Positions 6,628 through 14,729 of a DNA stretch of 23,961 nucleotides are shown piece by piece. Below the pieces are notes generated by a model. The model had not been told where the DNA came from and made no database searches. It saw only the letters and a program-made list of their open reading frames with translations. The position numbers and the translations under genes are program-made. Each line of letters starts with the position of its first letter. Within the stretch, counting starts at the first letter, position 1. The stretch comes from UBA9630 sp037137555 (GTDB lineage Bacteria > Patescibacteriota > Minisyncoccia > Moranbacterales > UBA2206), in NCBI GenBank assembly GCA_037137555.1, contig JBAXKA010000012.1, positions 1-23,961 of the forward strand. The letters are read 5' to 3'.

Positions 6628-9261
6628 ATGTCAATTCTAAAAAAAATATTTGGTTCGAATGAAAGAGAGATTTCTAAGCTAAAACCAGTTATTGAAAAAA
6701 TTAACGCACTGGAAGATCAGATGATTAAATTATCTGATGATCAACTGCGGGCAAAAACAATTGAATTTAAAAAAAGAATTATTGAAAAAGAAACACTCGA
6801 CGAACTTTTACCAGAAGCATTTGCGGTTGTGCGAGAAACGGTGAAGCGAGTGGATCATAAAAGACTTTTTGATGTGCAGATGATGGGTGGCATTGTTTTG
6901 CATAATGGCAAAATTGCCGAGATGAAAACTGGTGAAGGAAAAACGCATACTTCGCTTTTGCCAATGTATCTTAACGCACTAACGGGAAAAGGCGTGCATC
7001 TTGTGACAGTTAATGATTATTTAGCTAGACGCGATTGCAATTGGATGGGCGGAATTTTGCATTTTCTGGGAATTTCTACCGCATGTATTATTCATGATGC
7101 ATCATATATTTATGAACCAAAAATAACTGATGATGATGAAGTAAGTGTTGAGACCTTGCCTACCGGCAGGCAGGTGGAAAACTTAATTCCGATTTCTCGA
7201 CAAGAAGCTTATGCAGCGGATGTTACTTATGGAACAAATAATGAATTTGGATTTGATTATTTGCGGGATAATATGGTGCCAACTCTGGCACAAATGGCAC
7301 AGCGAGATTTAAATTATGTAATTGTTGATGAAGTCGATTCAATTTTGATTGATGAAGCAAGAACCCCATTGATTATTTCTGCGGCCGATAGCGAATCAAC
7401 TAAGATGTACGAACAGTTTGCTGCACTTGTTCCGAAACTGCAAAGAGAAACGGATTATACAGTTGAAGAAAAAACTAAATCCGTGACAATTACTGAAAGT
7501 GGCGTTACTAAAATTGAAGCTTGGTTGAATGTAGGAAATATTTATGAAGCAGGAAAAATAACTTATGTGCATCACTTGGAACAAGCTTTAAAAGCACAAG
7601 TAATTTTTCAACTCGATCGTGATTATGTTGTCAAAGATAGAGAAGTGATTATCGTTGATGACTTTACGGGAAGATTGATGCCCGGAAGACGATATAGTGA
7701 AGGATTGCATCAAGCGATTGAAGCAAAAGAAGGTGTGCGTGTGCAAAAAGAATCAAAAACTCTTGCCACAATTACTTTTCAAAATTATTTTCGCATGTAT
7801 CAAAAAATTTCTGGTATGACTGGAACAGCATCAACTTCAGCGGAAGAATTTTTTAAAGTTTATAAAATGGATGTGACCGAAATCCCGACAAATAAACTGG
7901 CGGTACGAAAAGATATTCCTGATGTTGTGTATAAATCAGAAAAAGGCAAGTTCGATGCAATTGTAGAAAAAATTAAAGAAGTGAATGCGATTGGTCAGCC
8001 AATTCTTGTGGGAACGATTGCGGTGGAAAAATCAGAATATCTCAGTGCTTTGCTTTTGAAGTCTGGCGTAGAGCATGAAGTGCTTAATGCTAAGAATCAT
8101 GAACGGGAAGCGCAAATTGTGGCAAAAGCGGGACATGTCGGATCGGTAACAATCGCAACTAATATGGCTGGTCGTGGAACGGATATTAAACTTGGCGAAG
8201 GTGCTCGTGAGCGAGGCGGATTATTTATCTTGGGAACAGAAAGACATGAGGCACGACGAATTGATAATCAACTTCGTGGTCGTGCGGGGCGACAAGGCGA
8301 TCCAGGTGCTTCTCAATTTTTTGTTTCGCTTGAAGATGAATTAATGCGAAGATTTGGGGGTGATAATTTAATTAGTCTTATGACAAAATTGGGTTTGCCT
8401 GAAGATCAGCCAATTCAAAATCCTATTATTTCTCGAACGATTGAAAATGCTCAATCAAAAATTGAAGGTTTTAATTTTGACATCAGAAAACATATTTTGG
8501 ATTATGACGATGTAATGAATAAACAGCGGGAAATTTTGTATAAAAAAAGACGCACTGTTTTGGAAGCGACAAATATCAAGCCAGAAATTATAGATAACAT
8601 TCGCGAGGAAATCGAAAGGGCGGTCTCGACAAGTCTCACAGCAGAAGATGGAAATCTAGAGATGGATAAAATCGTGGAAAATATTCATGGCCTAATTGGA
8701 ATCCCGCCTGAGGTGCAGATTAAATTAAAAGAAATAGTTGAAGATCGCAATAAAAATACAGCCGAATTGATTGGCGGAGCAACGGAATATTTAGCTGGTT
8801 TCGCTAAGGAGGCCTATAATCGCAAAGAGCAGGAGGTTGGTGAGGCAAATATGCGTTCCATTGAAAAAAGTATTGCACTTCAAACAATTGATGTGCTATG
8901 GATGAGTCATCTTGACGAAATTGATTATTTGCGTGAAGGCATTGGTCTGCGTGGTTATGGTCAACGCGATCCGTTAGTTGAATATAAGCGGGAAGCATTT
9001 TCAATGTTTTCATATCTGATGGAAAATATTAAATCAACTATTACACACACAATTTTTCGTGTTTCAGCTATGCCAGTGGAAACAGAAAAAACTATTCCAG
9101 AAAAAAAACTTAATTTTAGTGGTGCGGAAGAGGTGGAATCATTTGGCTTGGTGCGAGAAGTGCCAACGCAAAAGCCAATAATTAATAACGATAAAATTGG
9201 TCGTAATGATTCTTGTCCTTGCGGAAGTGGGAAAAAATATAAAAAATGTTGTGGAAAATAA
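6628..9261 (+). CDS. secA: Preprotein translocase ATPase SecA, with a palindromic in-frame insert
   Basis: SecA is the motor that pushes unfolded preproteins through SecYEG. Visible parts in order are the N-terminal helix, Walker A MKTGEGKTH (G102-T106), the AYAADVTYGTNNEFGFDYLR block, DEVDSILIDEARTPLI (D234-D237), the preprotein cross-linking domain, the second nucleotide-binding domain (NMAGRGTDIKLG, RRIDNQLRGRAGRQGDPG), the helical scaffold, and a zinc-binding tail CPCGSGKKYKKCCG with C863, C865, C874 and C875. Length (877 aa) is normal. Between nucleotide-binding motifs, residues 177-184 (LPTGRQVE) come from a palindromic element inserted in frame; it sits in a variable loop before the AYAADVTYG block, so ATPase function should survive. 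The start at ATG 6628 fits the family's usual N-terminus. Confidence 0.98.
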   Translation: MSILKKIFGSNEREISKLKPVIEKINALEDQMIKLSDDQLRAKTIEFKKRIIEKETLDELLPEAFAVVRETVKRVDHKRLFDVQMMGGIVLHNGKIAEMKTGEGKTHTSLLPMYLNALTGKGVHLVTVNDYLARRDCNWMGGILHFLGISTACIIHDASYIYEPKITDDDEVSVETLPTGRQVENLIPISRQEAYAADVTYGTNNEFGFDYLRDNMVPTLAQMAQRDLNYVIVDEVDSILIDEARTPLIISAADSESTKMYEQFAALVPKLQRETDYTVEEKTKSVTITESGVTKIEAWLNVGNIYEAGKITYVHHLEQALKAQVIFQLDRDYVVKDREVIIVDDFTGRLMPGRRYSEGLHQAIEAKEGVRVQKESKTLATITFQNYFRMYQKISGMTGTASTSAEEFFKVYKMDVTEIPTNKLAVRKDIPDVVYKSEKGKFDAIVEKIKEVNAIGQPILVGTIAVEKSEYLSALLLKSGVEHEVLNAKNHEREAQIVAKAGHVGSVTIATNMAGRGTDIKLGEGARERGGLFILGTERHEARRIDNQLRGRAGRQGDPGASQFFVSLEDELMRRFGGDNLISLMTKLGLPEDQPIQNPIISRTIENAQSKIEGFNFDIRKHILDYDDVMNKQREILYKKRRTVLEATNIKPEIIDNIREEIERAVSTSLTAEDGNLEMDKIVENIHGLIGIPPEVQIKLKEIVEDRNKNTAELIGGATEYLAGFAKEAYNRKEQEVGEANMRSIEKSIALQTIDVLWMSHLDEIDYLREGIGLRGYGQRDPLVEYKREAFSMFSYLMENIKSTITHTIFRVSAMPVETEKTIPEKKLNFSGAEEVESFGLVREVPTQKPIINNDKIGRNDSCPCGSGKKYKKCCGK
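7155..7174 (+). repeat. Palindromic element inside secA, LPTGRQ-coding type
   Basis: TGCCTACCGGCAGGCA (7157-7172) is a palindrome broken only by one A/C mismatch pair beside the central CCGG; a T-G wobble and a C-G pair extend it to 7155-7174. It is far more GC-rich than the surrounding gene. In the secA frame it reads Leu-Pro-Thr-Gly-Arg-Gln. Peptides of this LPxGRQ form recur inside unrelated CPR proteins as I recall, which points to a dispersed mobile repeat. Confidence 0.75.
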
Positions 9262-9279
9262 TATTAATAAAAATAAAGC

Positions 9280-9753
9280 ATGAATAAATTATTGAGTTTT
9301 GAAAAATCAATTGGAGCAGTGGTTTTTCGACGAGAAGATGAAAAAATAAAATATTTACTTTTAAAGTATCCTGGGGGCCATTGGGGTTTTATTAAAGGTC
9401 ATGGAGAAAAAAATGAAACTGATGAGGAAACATTATGCCGAGAAGCACAGGAAGAAACTGGTATTATTGATTTGAAAATTAGCGCAGGTTTTTTGGGTCA
9501 GGAAAAATATTTTTATCGAGCGAAAAACGAAGAAAAAGAAAAACGAATTAAAGCTGGACGAGGCTGGTTGATTTTTAAAAAAGTATTATATTATTTAGCC
9601 CAAACGGAACAGTTGCAAATTTCACTGTCGCAAGAGCATCGGAATTATGTTTGGATGATTTATTCGCAAGCCTATAATCGAGTGAGTAATCTTAATTCAA
9701 AAAAAGTGCTGGAAAAAGCGAATAAGTTTTTAGTAGAAAGTGATAGTAGATAG
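9280..9753 (+). CDS. Nudix hydrolase, Ap4A-hydrolase-like
   Basis: Nudix enzymes hydrolyse nucleoside diphosphates linked to another group. The N-terminal strand SIGAVVFRRE and YLLLKYPGGHWGFIKGHGE lead into a complete Nudix box: G40-x5-E46-x7-R54-E55-x2-E58-E59-x-G61-I62. The GGHWGFIKGHGE context is that of the asymmetric diadenosine tetraphosphate hydrolases (NUDT2-like), which remove alarmone-like dinucleotides, several of which are by-products of aminoacyl-tRNA synthetases. Having alaS and tyrS upstream fits that reading, but the substrate is inferred. An insertion-like stretch at residues 80-96 (RAKNEEKEKRIKAGRGW) is more basic than usual. The protein is 157 aa, 18 nt after secA, and ends 8 nt before the annotated secD start. 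Confidence 0.88.
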   Translation: MNKLLSFEKSIGAVVFRREDEKIKYLLLKYPGGHWGFIKGHGEKNETDEETLCREAQEETGIIDLKISAGFLGQEKYFYRAKNEEKEKRIKAGRGWLIFKKVLYYLAQTEQLQISLSQEHRNYVWMIYSQAYNRVSNLNSKKVLEKANKFLVESDSR

Positions 9754-9761
9754 TATGATTA

Positions 9762-11489
9762 ATGCGTGCTATTGCCAAATTATTATTTTCAGGTAGAATG
9801 AAATCTATGAGTAGCCGACAAAAACTTAAATTAAAATTTAGCATGGTTATTTGTTTGGCAATTTTTGCTGGACTAGTTGCTTATCCACAAGCGGTATCAA
9901 AAATACCAAAGTTGTTTGATGTGTTAAATAAACCAAAAATTAATCTTGGCTTGGATTTGCAGGGTGGAATCCACCTTGAATATAAAGCAGATACAAGTCA
10001 GGTGGATGGTGCAAAAGTTTCTGAAGCAATGCAGGCAGTGCAAGATGTGATCGAAAGACGAGTAAATGCTTTTGGCGTGGCAGAGCCAGTCGTTTATACA
10101 ACAAAATCTGGTGGAGAACAACGATTGGTTGTTGAGCTGGCTGGAGTGAAAGATATCAATGAAGCCAAAAAAATGATTAGCGAAACGCCTTTTTTGGAAT
10201 TCAAGGAAGAAAAAACAATCACTCCAGAACAAATTCCGCAAGATCAATTGGATAAAATAAACGCAGAGGCAAAAATTAAAGCCGAAGAAATTTTGAAAAA
10301 AGCTTTAGCGGGAGATGATTTTGCCACTCTAGCAAAAGATAATAGTCAAGATCCTGGATCGAAAGATAAGGGTGGAGAATATGATTTCATAAAAAAAGGT
10401 TCTTTTGTGCCAGAATATGAAGCGGTAATTTTTGATGAAAATGTCAAGAAAGGCGAAGTATATCCCAAATTAGTTGAGACTCAATTTGGTTGGCATATTA
10501 TTAAAAAAATAGATATTCGTGGTGAAGGGGATACGCAAGAATTTAAAAGTGCCCATATTTTAATTTCTAAAATGACCCAACCGCAACCACAAATAGAATT
10601 TGCATCTACGGGATTATCTGGCAAGAATCTCAAAAGTGCCAGCGTCCAGTTTAAAAGTCAGGGATTATCTGAGCCAGAAGTTTCTTTAAAATTTGATGAT
10701 GAAGGCACAAAATTATTTGCGGAAATTACTAAAAGAAATCTTCAGAAACGAGTGGCAATTTATTTGGATGGTGAAGTGATTACTGCGCCAACCGTACAAA
10801 GTGAAATTTTAAATGGTGAAGCGGTTGTTACTGGAAATTATTCTGTTGAAGAAGCAAAAACTTTGGTTAAACGATTAAATGAAGGAGCATTGCCTGTGCC
10901 AATTAGTTTAGTCGGTCAACAATCCGTGGAAGCAACGCTAGGACAAGTGTCATTGGAAAAAAGTTTAAAAGCGGGAATGATTGGCTTGCTTTTAGTGATT
11001 ATTTTTATGCTTTTGTATTATCGTTTCTTAGGACTTATTGCATCAGTGGCGTTGCTTATTTATTCGGCTTTAATGGTCAGCATTTTTAAATTATCTGGAT
11101 TTACACCATGGCAAATCACATTAACTCTTCCGGGTATTGCTGGGTTTGTGCTTTCAATCGGAATGGCAGTGGACGCAAATATTTTAATTTTTGAAAGAAC
11201 GAAAGAAGAGATTCGCAAAGGCCGAAATATTTTAAGTGCAGTGGAGGAAGGATTTAAGCGAGCATGGACTTCTATTTTGGATGGTAATATGTCATCAATT
11301 ATTACGGCCTTAATTTTAGTGGAAATGGGAACGGGATTCGTGAAGGGCTTTGCCGTTACATTTATTATTGGTGTTCTAGCTTCAATGTTCACGGCCGTGG
11401 TTATCACAAGAACAATTTTGCGTTTTATTTTGGGAGATTGGATCGAAAATAAAATGTGGTTAGTCGGAGCTAAAAAAACTGAATTATAG
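9762..11489 (+). CDS. secD: Protein translocase subunit SecD with an inserted parvulin (PpiC) domain
   Basis: SecD with SecF uses ion flow to pull preproteins out of the Sec channel. Landmarks are the first membrane helix (about 25-42), GLDLQGGIHLEY (63-74), VIERRVNAFGVAEP (96-109), LVVELAGVKD (122-131), and after the insert TGLSGKNLKSA (283-293), then five helices with the hallmark MAVDANILIFERTKEE (D471). Between LEFKEE (145-150) and TGLSGK sits about 125 residues of parvulin prolyl isomerase: helix KIKAEEILKKALAGDDFATL, LAKDNSQDPGSKDKGGEYDF, SFVPEYEAVIF and FGWHIIK (F242, G243, W244, H245), then SAHILISK (H265) at the end rather than the start. The insert lies in the P1 head, outside the membrane. 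The start is uncertain: ATG 9762, or ATG 9798 (residue 13, preceded by AGG), or ATG 9807, all upstream of the first helix. secF follows after 6 nt. Confidence 0.95.
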   Translation: MRAIAKLLFSGRMKSMSSRQKLKLKFSMVICLAIFAGLVAYPQAVSKIPKLFDVLNKPKINLGLDLQGGIHLEYKADTSQVDGAKVSEAMQAVQDVIERRVNAFGVAEPVVYTTKSGGEQRLVVELAGVKDINEAKKMISETPFLEFKEEKTITPEQIPQDQLDKINAEAKIKAEEILKKALAGDDFATLAKDNSQDPGSKDKGGEYDFIKKGSFVPEYEAVIFDENVKKGEVYPKLVETQFGWHIIKKIDIRGEGDTQEFKSAHILISKMTQPQPQIEFASTGLSGKNLKSASVQFKSQGLSEPEVSLKFDDEGTKLFAEITKRNLQKRVAIYLDGEVITAPTVQSEILNGEAVVTGNYSVEEAKTLVKRLNEGALPVPISLVGQQSVEATLGQVSLEKSLKAGMIGLLLVIIFMLLYYRFLGLIASVALLIYSALMVSIFKLSGFTPWQITLTLPGIAGFVLSIGMAVDANILIFERTKEEIRKGRNILSAVEEGFKRAWTSILDGNMSSIITALILVEMGTGFVKGFAVTFIIGVLASMFTAVVITRTILRFILGDWIENKMWLVGAKKTEL

Positions 11490-11495
11490 AAAATT

Positions 11496-12392
11496 ATGCT
11501 AAATATTATTGCTAAAACTAAATATTCTTATATTTTTTCCATTACGCTGTCAGTGTTAAGTATTGTGGCACTTTTCACTTGGGGATTAAAATATAGCATT
11601 GATTTCACCGGTGGGACATTAATGGAAATAAAATTTGAAAATAATCTGCCGGTTAATTTGGACATTGAAAATGCATTAAAAGATTTAACTCTCAAAAGTC
11701 TCACACTTCAATCAACTGGAAATAATTCGGTGCTTATTCGTTATGCTTCGGAGGATGATAAGACTAATCAGAATGTTTTGAATGCTTTAGCAGGAAAATA
11801 TCCAGATTCAAAAAATTTGCGAACAGATTATGCTAACGCTTCAGTTTCTGGTGAATTGAAAACTAAGTCATTGATGGCAATCTTTTGGGCGATCATGGGA
11901 ATTATGGCGTATGTTGCTTGGGCATTTAGAAAGGTTTCTCATCCAGTGGCTTCTTGGAAATATGGAATGGGTGCTGTCATCGCTTTGATGCATGATGTGC
12001 TTATCACGGTTGGAGTTTTTTCTGTCCTGGGTCATTTCTATGGCGTAGAAGTTGGCGTGCCATTTGTGGCCGCCCTTTTGACAATCCTCGGTTTTTCTGT
12101 GCATGATACAATCGTGGTTTATGACAGGACGAGAGAAAATTTGCAACGCAGCTCGGCTAAAGAAAAATTTCCGGAAATTGTTAATCGTAGTCTCAATGAA
12201 ACTTTAGTGAGATCGATTAATACATCTTTGACTGTATTTATCACACTACTCGCAATTTATATTTTTGGCGGAGAATCAATTAAATATTTTTCTTTGGCAC
12301 TTTTGGTTGGTGTAACTTTTGGAACTTATTCATCAATTTTTGTTGCTTCGGCACTTTTGGTAACAAGTTATAATTTACAAATTAAAAAATAA
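11496..12392 (+). CDS. secF: Protein translocase subunit SecF
   Basis: SecF partners SecD in the membrane. The first helix (about 11-30) leads into YSIDFTGGTLMEIKF (33-47), the signature of the family, followed by a short periplasmic P4 domain (to ~120). Five C-terminal helices carry GFSVHDTIVVYDRTRENLQ (199-217) and the region RSLNETLVRSINTSLT. Length 298 aa is normal and no residue of the core motifs is missing. It begins 6 nt after secD and should be co-translated with it. Unlike SecD it has no inserted domain. Confidence 0.97.
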   Translation: MLNIIAKTKYSYIFSITLSVLSIVALFTWGLKYSIDFTGGTLMEIKFENNLPVNLDIENALKDLTLKSLTLQSTGNNSVLIRYASEDDKTNQNVLNALAGKYPDSKNLRTDYANASVSGELKTKSLMAIFWAIMGIMAYVAWAFRKVSHPVASWKYGMGAVIALMHDVLITVGVFSVLGHFYGVEVGVPFVAALLTILGFSVHDTIVVYDRTRENLQRSSAKEKFPEIVNRSLNETLVRSINTSLTVFITLLAIYIFGGESIKYFSLALLVGVTFGTYSSIFVASALLVTSYNLQIKK

Positions 12393-12396
12393 AATT

Positions 12397-12684
12397 ATGT
12401 GGAATCCGTTTAAAAAGAATACTCAGCAAAATAGTAACCAATCAGACGCGACTGTTGATGAAAAGAAAAAAGATGAAGAAAGTTCTCCAAAGATGAATAT
12501 GCTTCAGCGATTGGCAATGAAAAAAATGGAGCGGATGAGTCCGCAAGAAAAAGCCAAAATGATGCAAGAAGTTTTTAAGCCAGAAAATAAAGACAAATTG
12601 CTTTCTGCTATGGAAATGATGCGAAAAAGCGGACAAATTTCGCAGGAGCAATATGATATGGCAAAACAAAAGATGGGTGAGTAA
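12397..12684 (+). CDS. Small Met/Lys-rich helical protein next to secF, unknown function
   Basis: The 95-aa protein begins 4 nt after secF and ends the plus-strand run, 24 nt from the convergent recR stop. The first ~30 residues are polar and probably disordered (KKNTQQNSNQSDATVDEKKK). The rest is helical and unusually rich in methionine (LAMKKMERMSPQEKAKMM, then LLSAMEMMRKSGQISQEQYD). There is no transmembrane segment. Met-rich amphipathic helices can bind hydrophobic peptides, as in the SRP54 M domain, so a role near the translocon is conceivable, but that rests only on composition and position. Confidence 0.6.
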   Translation: MWNPFKKNTQQNSNQSDATVDEKKKDEESSPKMNMLQRLAMKKMERMSPQEKAKMMQEVFKPENKDKLLSAMEMMRKSGQISQEQYDMAKQKMGE

Positions 12685-12708
12685 TTTTATTTTATTAAAA
12701 AATATTTT

Positions 12709-13302
12709 TTATAATTCTTTGCGGTTTAATATTGCTGAACTAAGTGTCAGCTCGTCAGCATGTTCAATGTCAGCGCCAGTCGAAAGTCCACGAGCAAATC
12801 GAGTAATTTTAATTTCTAGTGGTTTTATGGAGCGGGTTAAATAAAGTGCCGTGGCGTCACCTTCTGTGGTGGGATTGGTTGCGAGAATAACTTCTGTTGT
12901 TTTTTCTGTGGCGATTCTTTTTTCCAGATCTTTAAAGTGCAAATTATCAGACCCGATTGTTTTCGTGGGATTAAGTACTCCGCCAAGCACATGATAAATC
13001 CCGTTGTATTTTTTAGTTTTTTCAATTGCAAAAACATCGAGCGCATCTTCCACGACACAAATAGTTTTTTGATCACGAGAAGCATCTTTGCAAATTGGAC
13101 AAAATTCTTCTTCGCTAATATTCCAGCATCTTTTACAGTAGCGCAGATTTTTTTTGAAATCTTCCAAGTTTTTGGAAAAATCAGATAATTTTTCGTTGTC
13201 CGCTTTAAATAAAAATAAAACTAATCGTTCGGCCATTTTTGGACCGATAGAAGGCAAGGCCGCAAAGTTGTTTATTAGTTTTTGGAAACTTTTTGGATAC
13301 AT
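12709..13302 (-). CDS. recR: Recombination mediator RecR
   Basis: RecR works with RecO/RecF in loading RecA at gaps and stalled forks. The N-terminus has the helix-hairpin-helix (NNFAALPSIGPKMAERLVLF, 11-30), then a four-cysteine zinc motif with C56-x2-C59 and C68-x2-C71 (YCKRCW, FCPIC), then a Toprim domain starting at ICVVEDALDV (81-90) and ending in the RFARGLSTGADIEHAD block. Length 197 aa is typical. It is last in the minus-strand run, 10 nt after dnaB. No GC-rich terminator follows its stop; only an AT-only inverted repeat overlaps it. Confidence 0.96.
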   Translation of the reverse strand: MYPKSFQKLINNFAALPSIGPKMAERLVLFLFKADNEKLSDFSKNLEDFKKNLRYCKRCWNISEEEFCPICKDASRDQKTICVVEDALDVFAIEKTKKYNGIYHVLGGVLNPTKTIGSDNLHFKDLEKRIATEKTTEVILATNPTTEGDATALYLTRSIKPLEIKITRFARGLSTGADIEHADELTLSSAILNRKEL

Positions 13303-13312
13303 GATATATTTA

Positions 13313-14674
13313 TTATTCTGAGTGTGCTCTTTCTAGCGATTTAAAAGTTGTTGAAGCTTCATCAAAATAGAGTGACATTTTTCCGACTGGTCCATTTCTG
13401 TGTTTAGCAATATGTACTTCAACGATATTTTTATTGGGTGTGTCTGGTTTTTCACGATCTTCTCGATAGAGAAACATTACAATATCCGCGTCTTGCTCAA
13501 TTGAACCAGATTCACGAAGATCGGATAGTTTTGGTACTTGTGGACTGCGTGATTCTACGGCACGAGAAAGTTGCGAAAGAGCAATCACAGGAACATTTAA
13601 TTCCCGCGCTAATTGTTTTAGTGAGCGAGAAATTTCCGAAATTTCATTAACACGATTATCGCCACCACTCGAACGACCTTCCATCAATTGCAAATAGTCA
13701 ATAATAATCATGCCAACCCCATGTTCCATTTGTAAACGCCTTGCCATTGTGCGAATTTCCATAATATTAGCAGAACCGGCATCGTCAATAAAAATTGGAG
13801 CCTCGGAAAGCACGCCCATCGCTTCACCAATTCTTTGAAAATCATCATCGCCTTCACCACTTTTGAGGCGACCTGTACGCAAACGCCATAAATCAACACC
13901 AGATTGGGCGGCAAGCATCCTGTCGATTAATTGATCGGATGACATTTCCAAAGAAAAGATGCCAATGGGTATTTTTTCTTTAACGGCAATTTTTCTGGCA
14001 AAATCTAAGGCTAATGTCGTTTTTCCAATACTTGGTCTGGCGGCTAGAATAATTAAATCAGATTTTTGAAAACCAGCCAGAATATTATTTAAATCTGGAT
14101 AGCCAGTCGGAATTCCGCGTAATTGATGATCGCCTTTATGCAACTCATCAATACGATTAAAAGCTGCTTCCAAAATTGAGCGAATTGGAATAAAATCTTG
14201 CTTGATATATTTCTGAGAAACAGCAAATAATTTTTGTTCGGCTTGATCTAGCAATTTTTCCACATCTTCTTCTTCGCGATAACCCAGCTCAACAATCTCG
14301 CTGGCAGTTTCGATTAATTTTCGCAGTGTAGATTTTTTTTGCACAACCTTAGCGTAATGTACAATATTGGAACTAGATGGCACAGTATTGACTAATGTTG
14401 CCAAATAACTTGATCCGCCAATAGCATCTAATTGATTTTTTTCTTCCAAGCGATTAGAAAGACTAAGCACATCAATTGGCTCTCTTTTTTCATAAAGATC
14501 CAGCATTGTTTCATAAATTAAATTATGAATGTCTTTATAGAAATCGCCAAGACGAATTAAATTGGCAACACGAATAATAGCGTCTTTGTCCAACATTAAA
14601 GCACCGAGCACGGATTTTTCCGCATCGATATTTTGTGGTGGCAGTTTAAGCTCTTTGTTTTCAATATTACCCAT
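13313..14674 (-). CDS. dnaB: Replicative DNA helicase DnaB
   Basis: DnaB is the hexameric helicase at the replication fork. The N-terminal domain begins PPQNIDAEKSVLGALMLD (12-29), the linker helix follows at ~110-160, and the RecA-like domain has Walker A ARPSIGKTT (212-220), Walker B as MIIIDYLQLM, and the later SQLSRAVESR and DLRESGSIEQDADIVMFLYR blocks. At 453 aa it is full length with no intein. It has its own promoter (14684-14712) that would start transcription only about 3 nt before the ATG. It ends in tandem TAA codons, 10 nt before recR. Confidence 0.97.
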   Translation of the reverse strand: MGNIENKELKLPPQNIDAEKSVLGALMLDKDAIIRVANLIRLGDFYKDIHNLIYETMLDLYEKREPIDVLSLSNRLEEKNQLDAIGGSSYLATLVNTVPSSSNIVHYAKVVQKKSTLRKLIETASEIVELGYREEEDVEKLLDQAEQKLFAVSQKYIKQDFIPIRSILEAAFNRIDELHKGDHQLRGIPTGYPDLNNILAGFQKSDLIILAARPSIGKTTLALDFARKIAVKEKIPIGIFSLEMSSDQLIDRMLAAQSGVDLWRLRTGRLKSGEGDDDFQRIGEAMGVLSEAPIFIDDAGSANIMEIRTMARRLQMEHGVGMIIIDYLQLMEGRSSGGDNRVNEISEISRSLKQLARELNVPVIALSQLSRAVESRSPQVPKLSDLRESGSIEQDADIVMFLYREDREKPDTPNKNIVEVHIAKHRNGPVGKMSLYFDEASTTFKSLERAHSE

Positions 14675-14683
14675 AACTAATAT

Positions 14684-14712
14684 ATTCTAGCAAGAGAAAG
14701 CTAAATGAGCAA
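14684..14712 (-). promoter_or_regulatory. Internal promoter for dnaB-recR
   Basis: Reading the minus strand, TTGCTC (14712-14707) is followed after exactly 17 bp by TAGAAT (14689-14684), with TG one base before it giving TGCTAGAAT. The expected start point near 14677 leaves a leader of about 3 nt before ATG (14674). It overlaps the 9-bp inverted repeat that spans the end of dus. Confidence 0.65.
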
Positions 14713-14729
14713 CTAGTAATATTTAGCTT
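14698..14729 (-). repeat. Inverted repeat at the dus/dnaB junction
   Basis: AAGCTAAAT (14698-14706) and ATTTAGCTT (14721-14729) form a perfect 9-bp stem with a 14-nt loop. It takes in the dus stop codon and the spacer of the dnaB promoter. On the minus strand it is followed by TCTCTTGC, not a T run, so it is a poor terminator; it could be a transcript-end hairpin or an operator for the dnaB promoter. Confidence 0.5.

Noticed and set aside
9924..10247. 107-aa open frame on the minus strand inside secD
   Set aside because: It is antisense to conserved SecD motifs and has no start context or similarity of its own.
11060..11407. 115-aa open frame on the minus strand inside secD
   Set aside because: It mirrors the membrane helices of SecD; the Ile/Thr/Pro-rich product is an artefact of the opposite strand.
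12697..12710. AT-only inverted repeat (A6-TA-T6) between the convergent 95-aa gene and recR
   Set aside because: No G/C pair and a loop of two bases; it is too weak to call a terminator, though transcripts from both sides must end near here.
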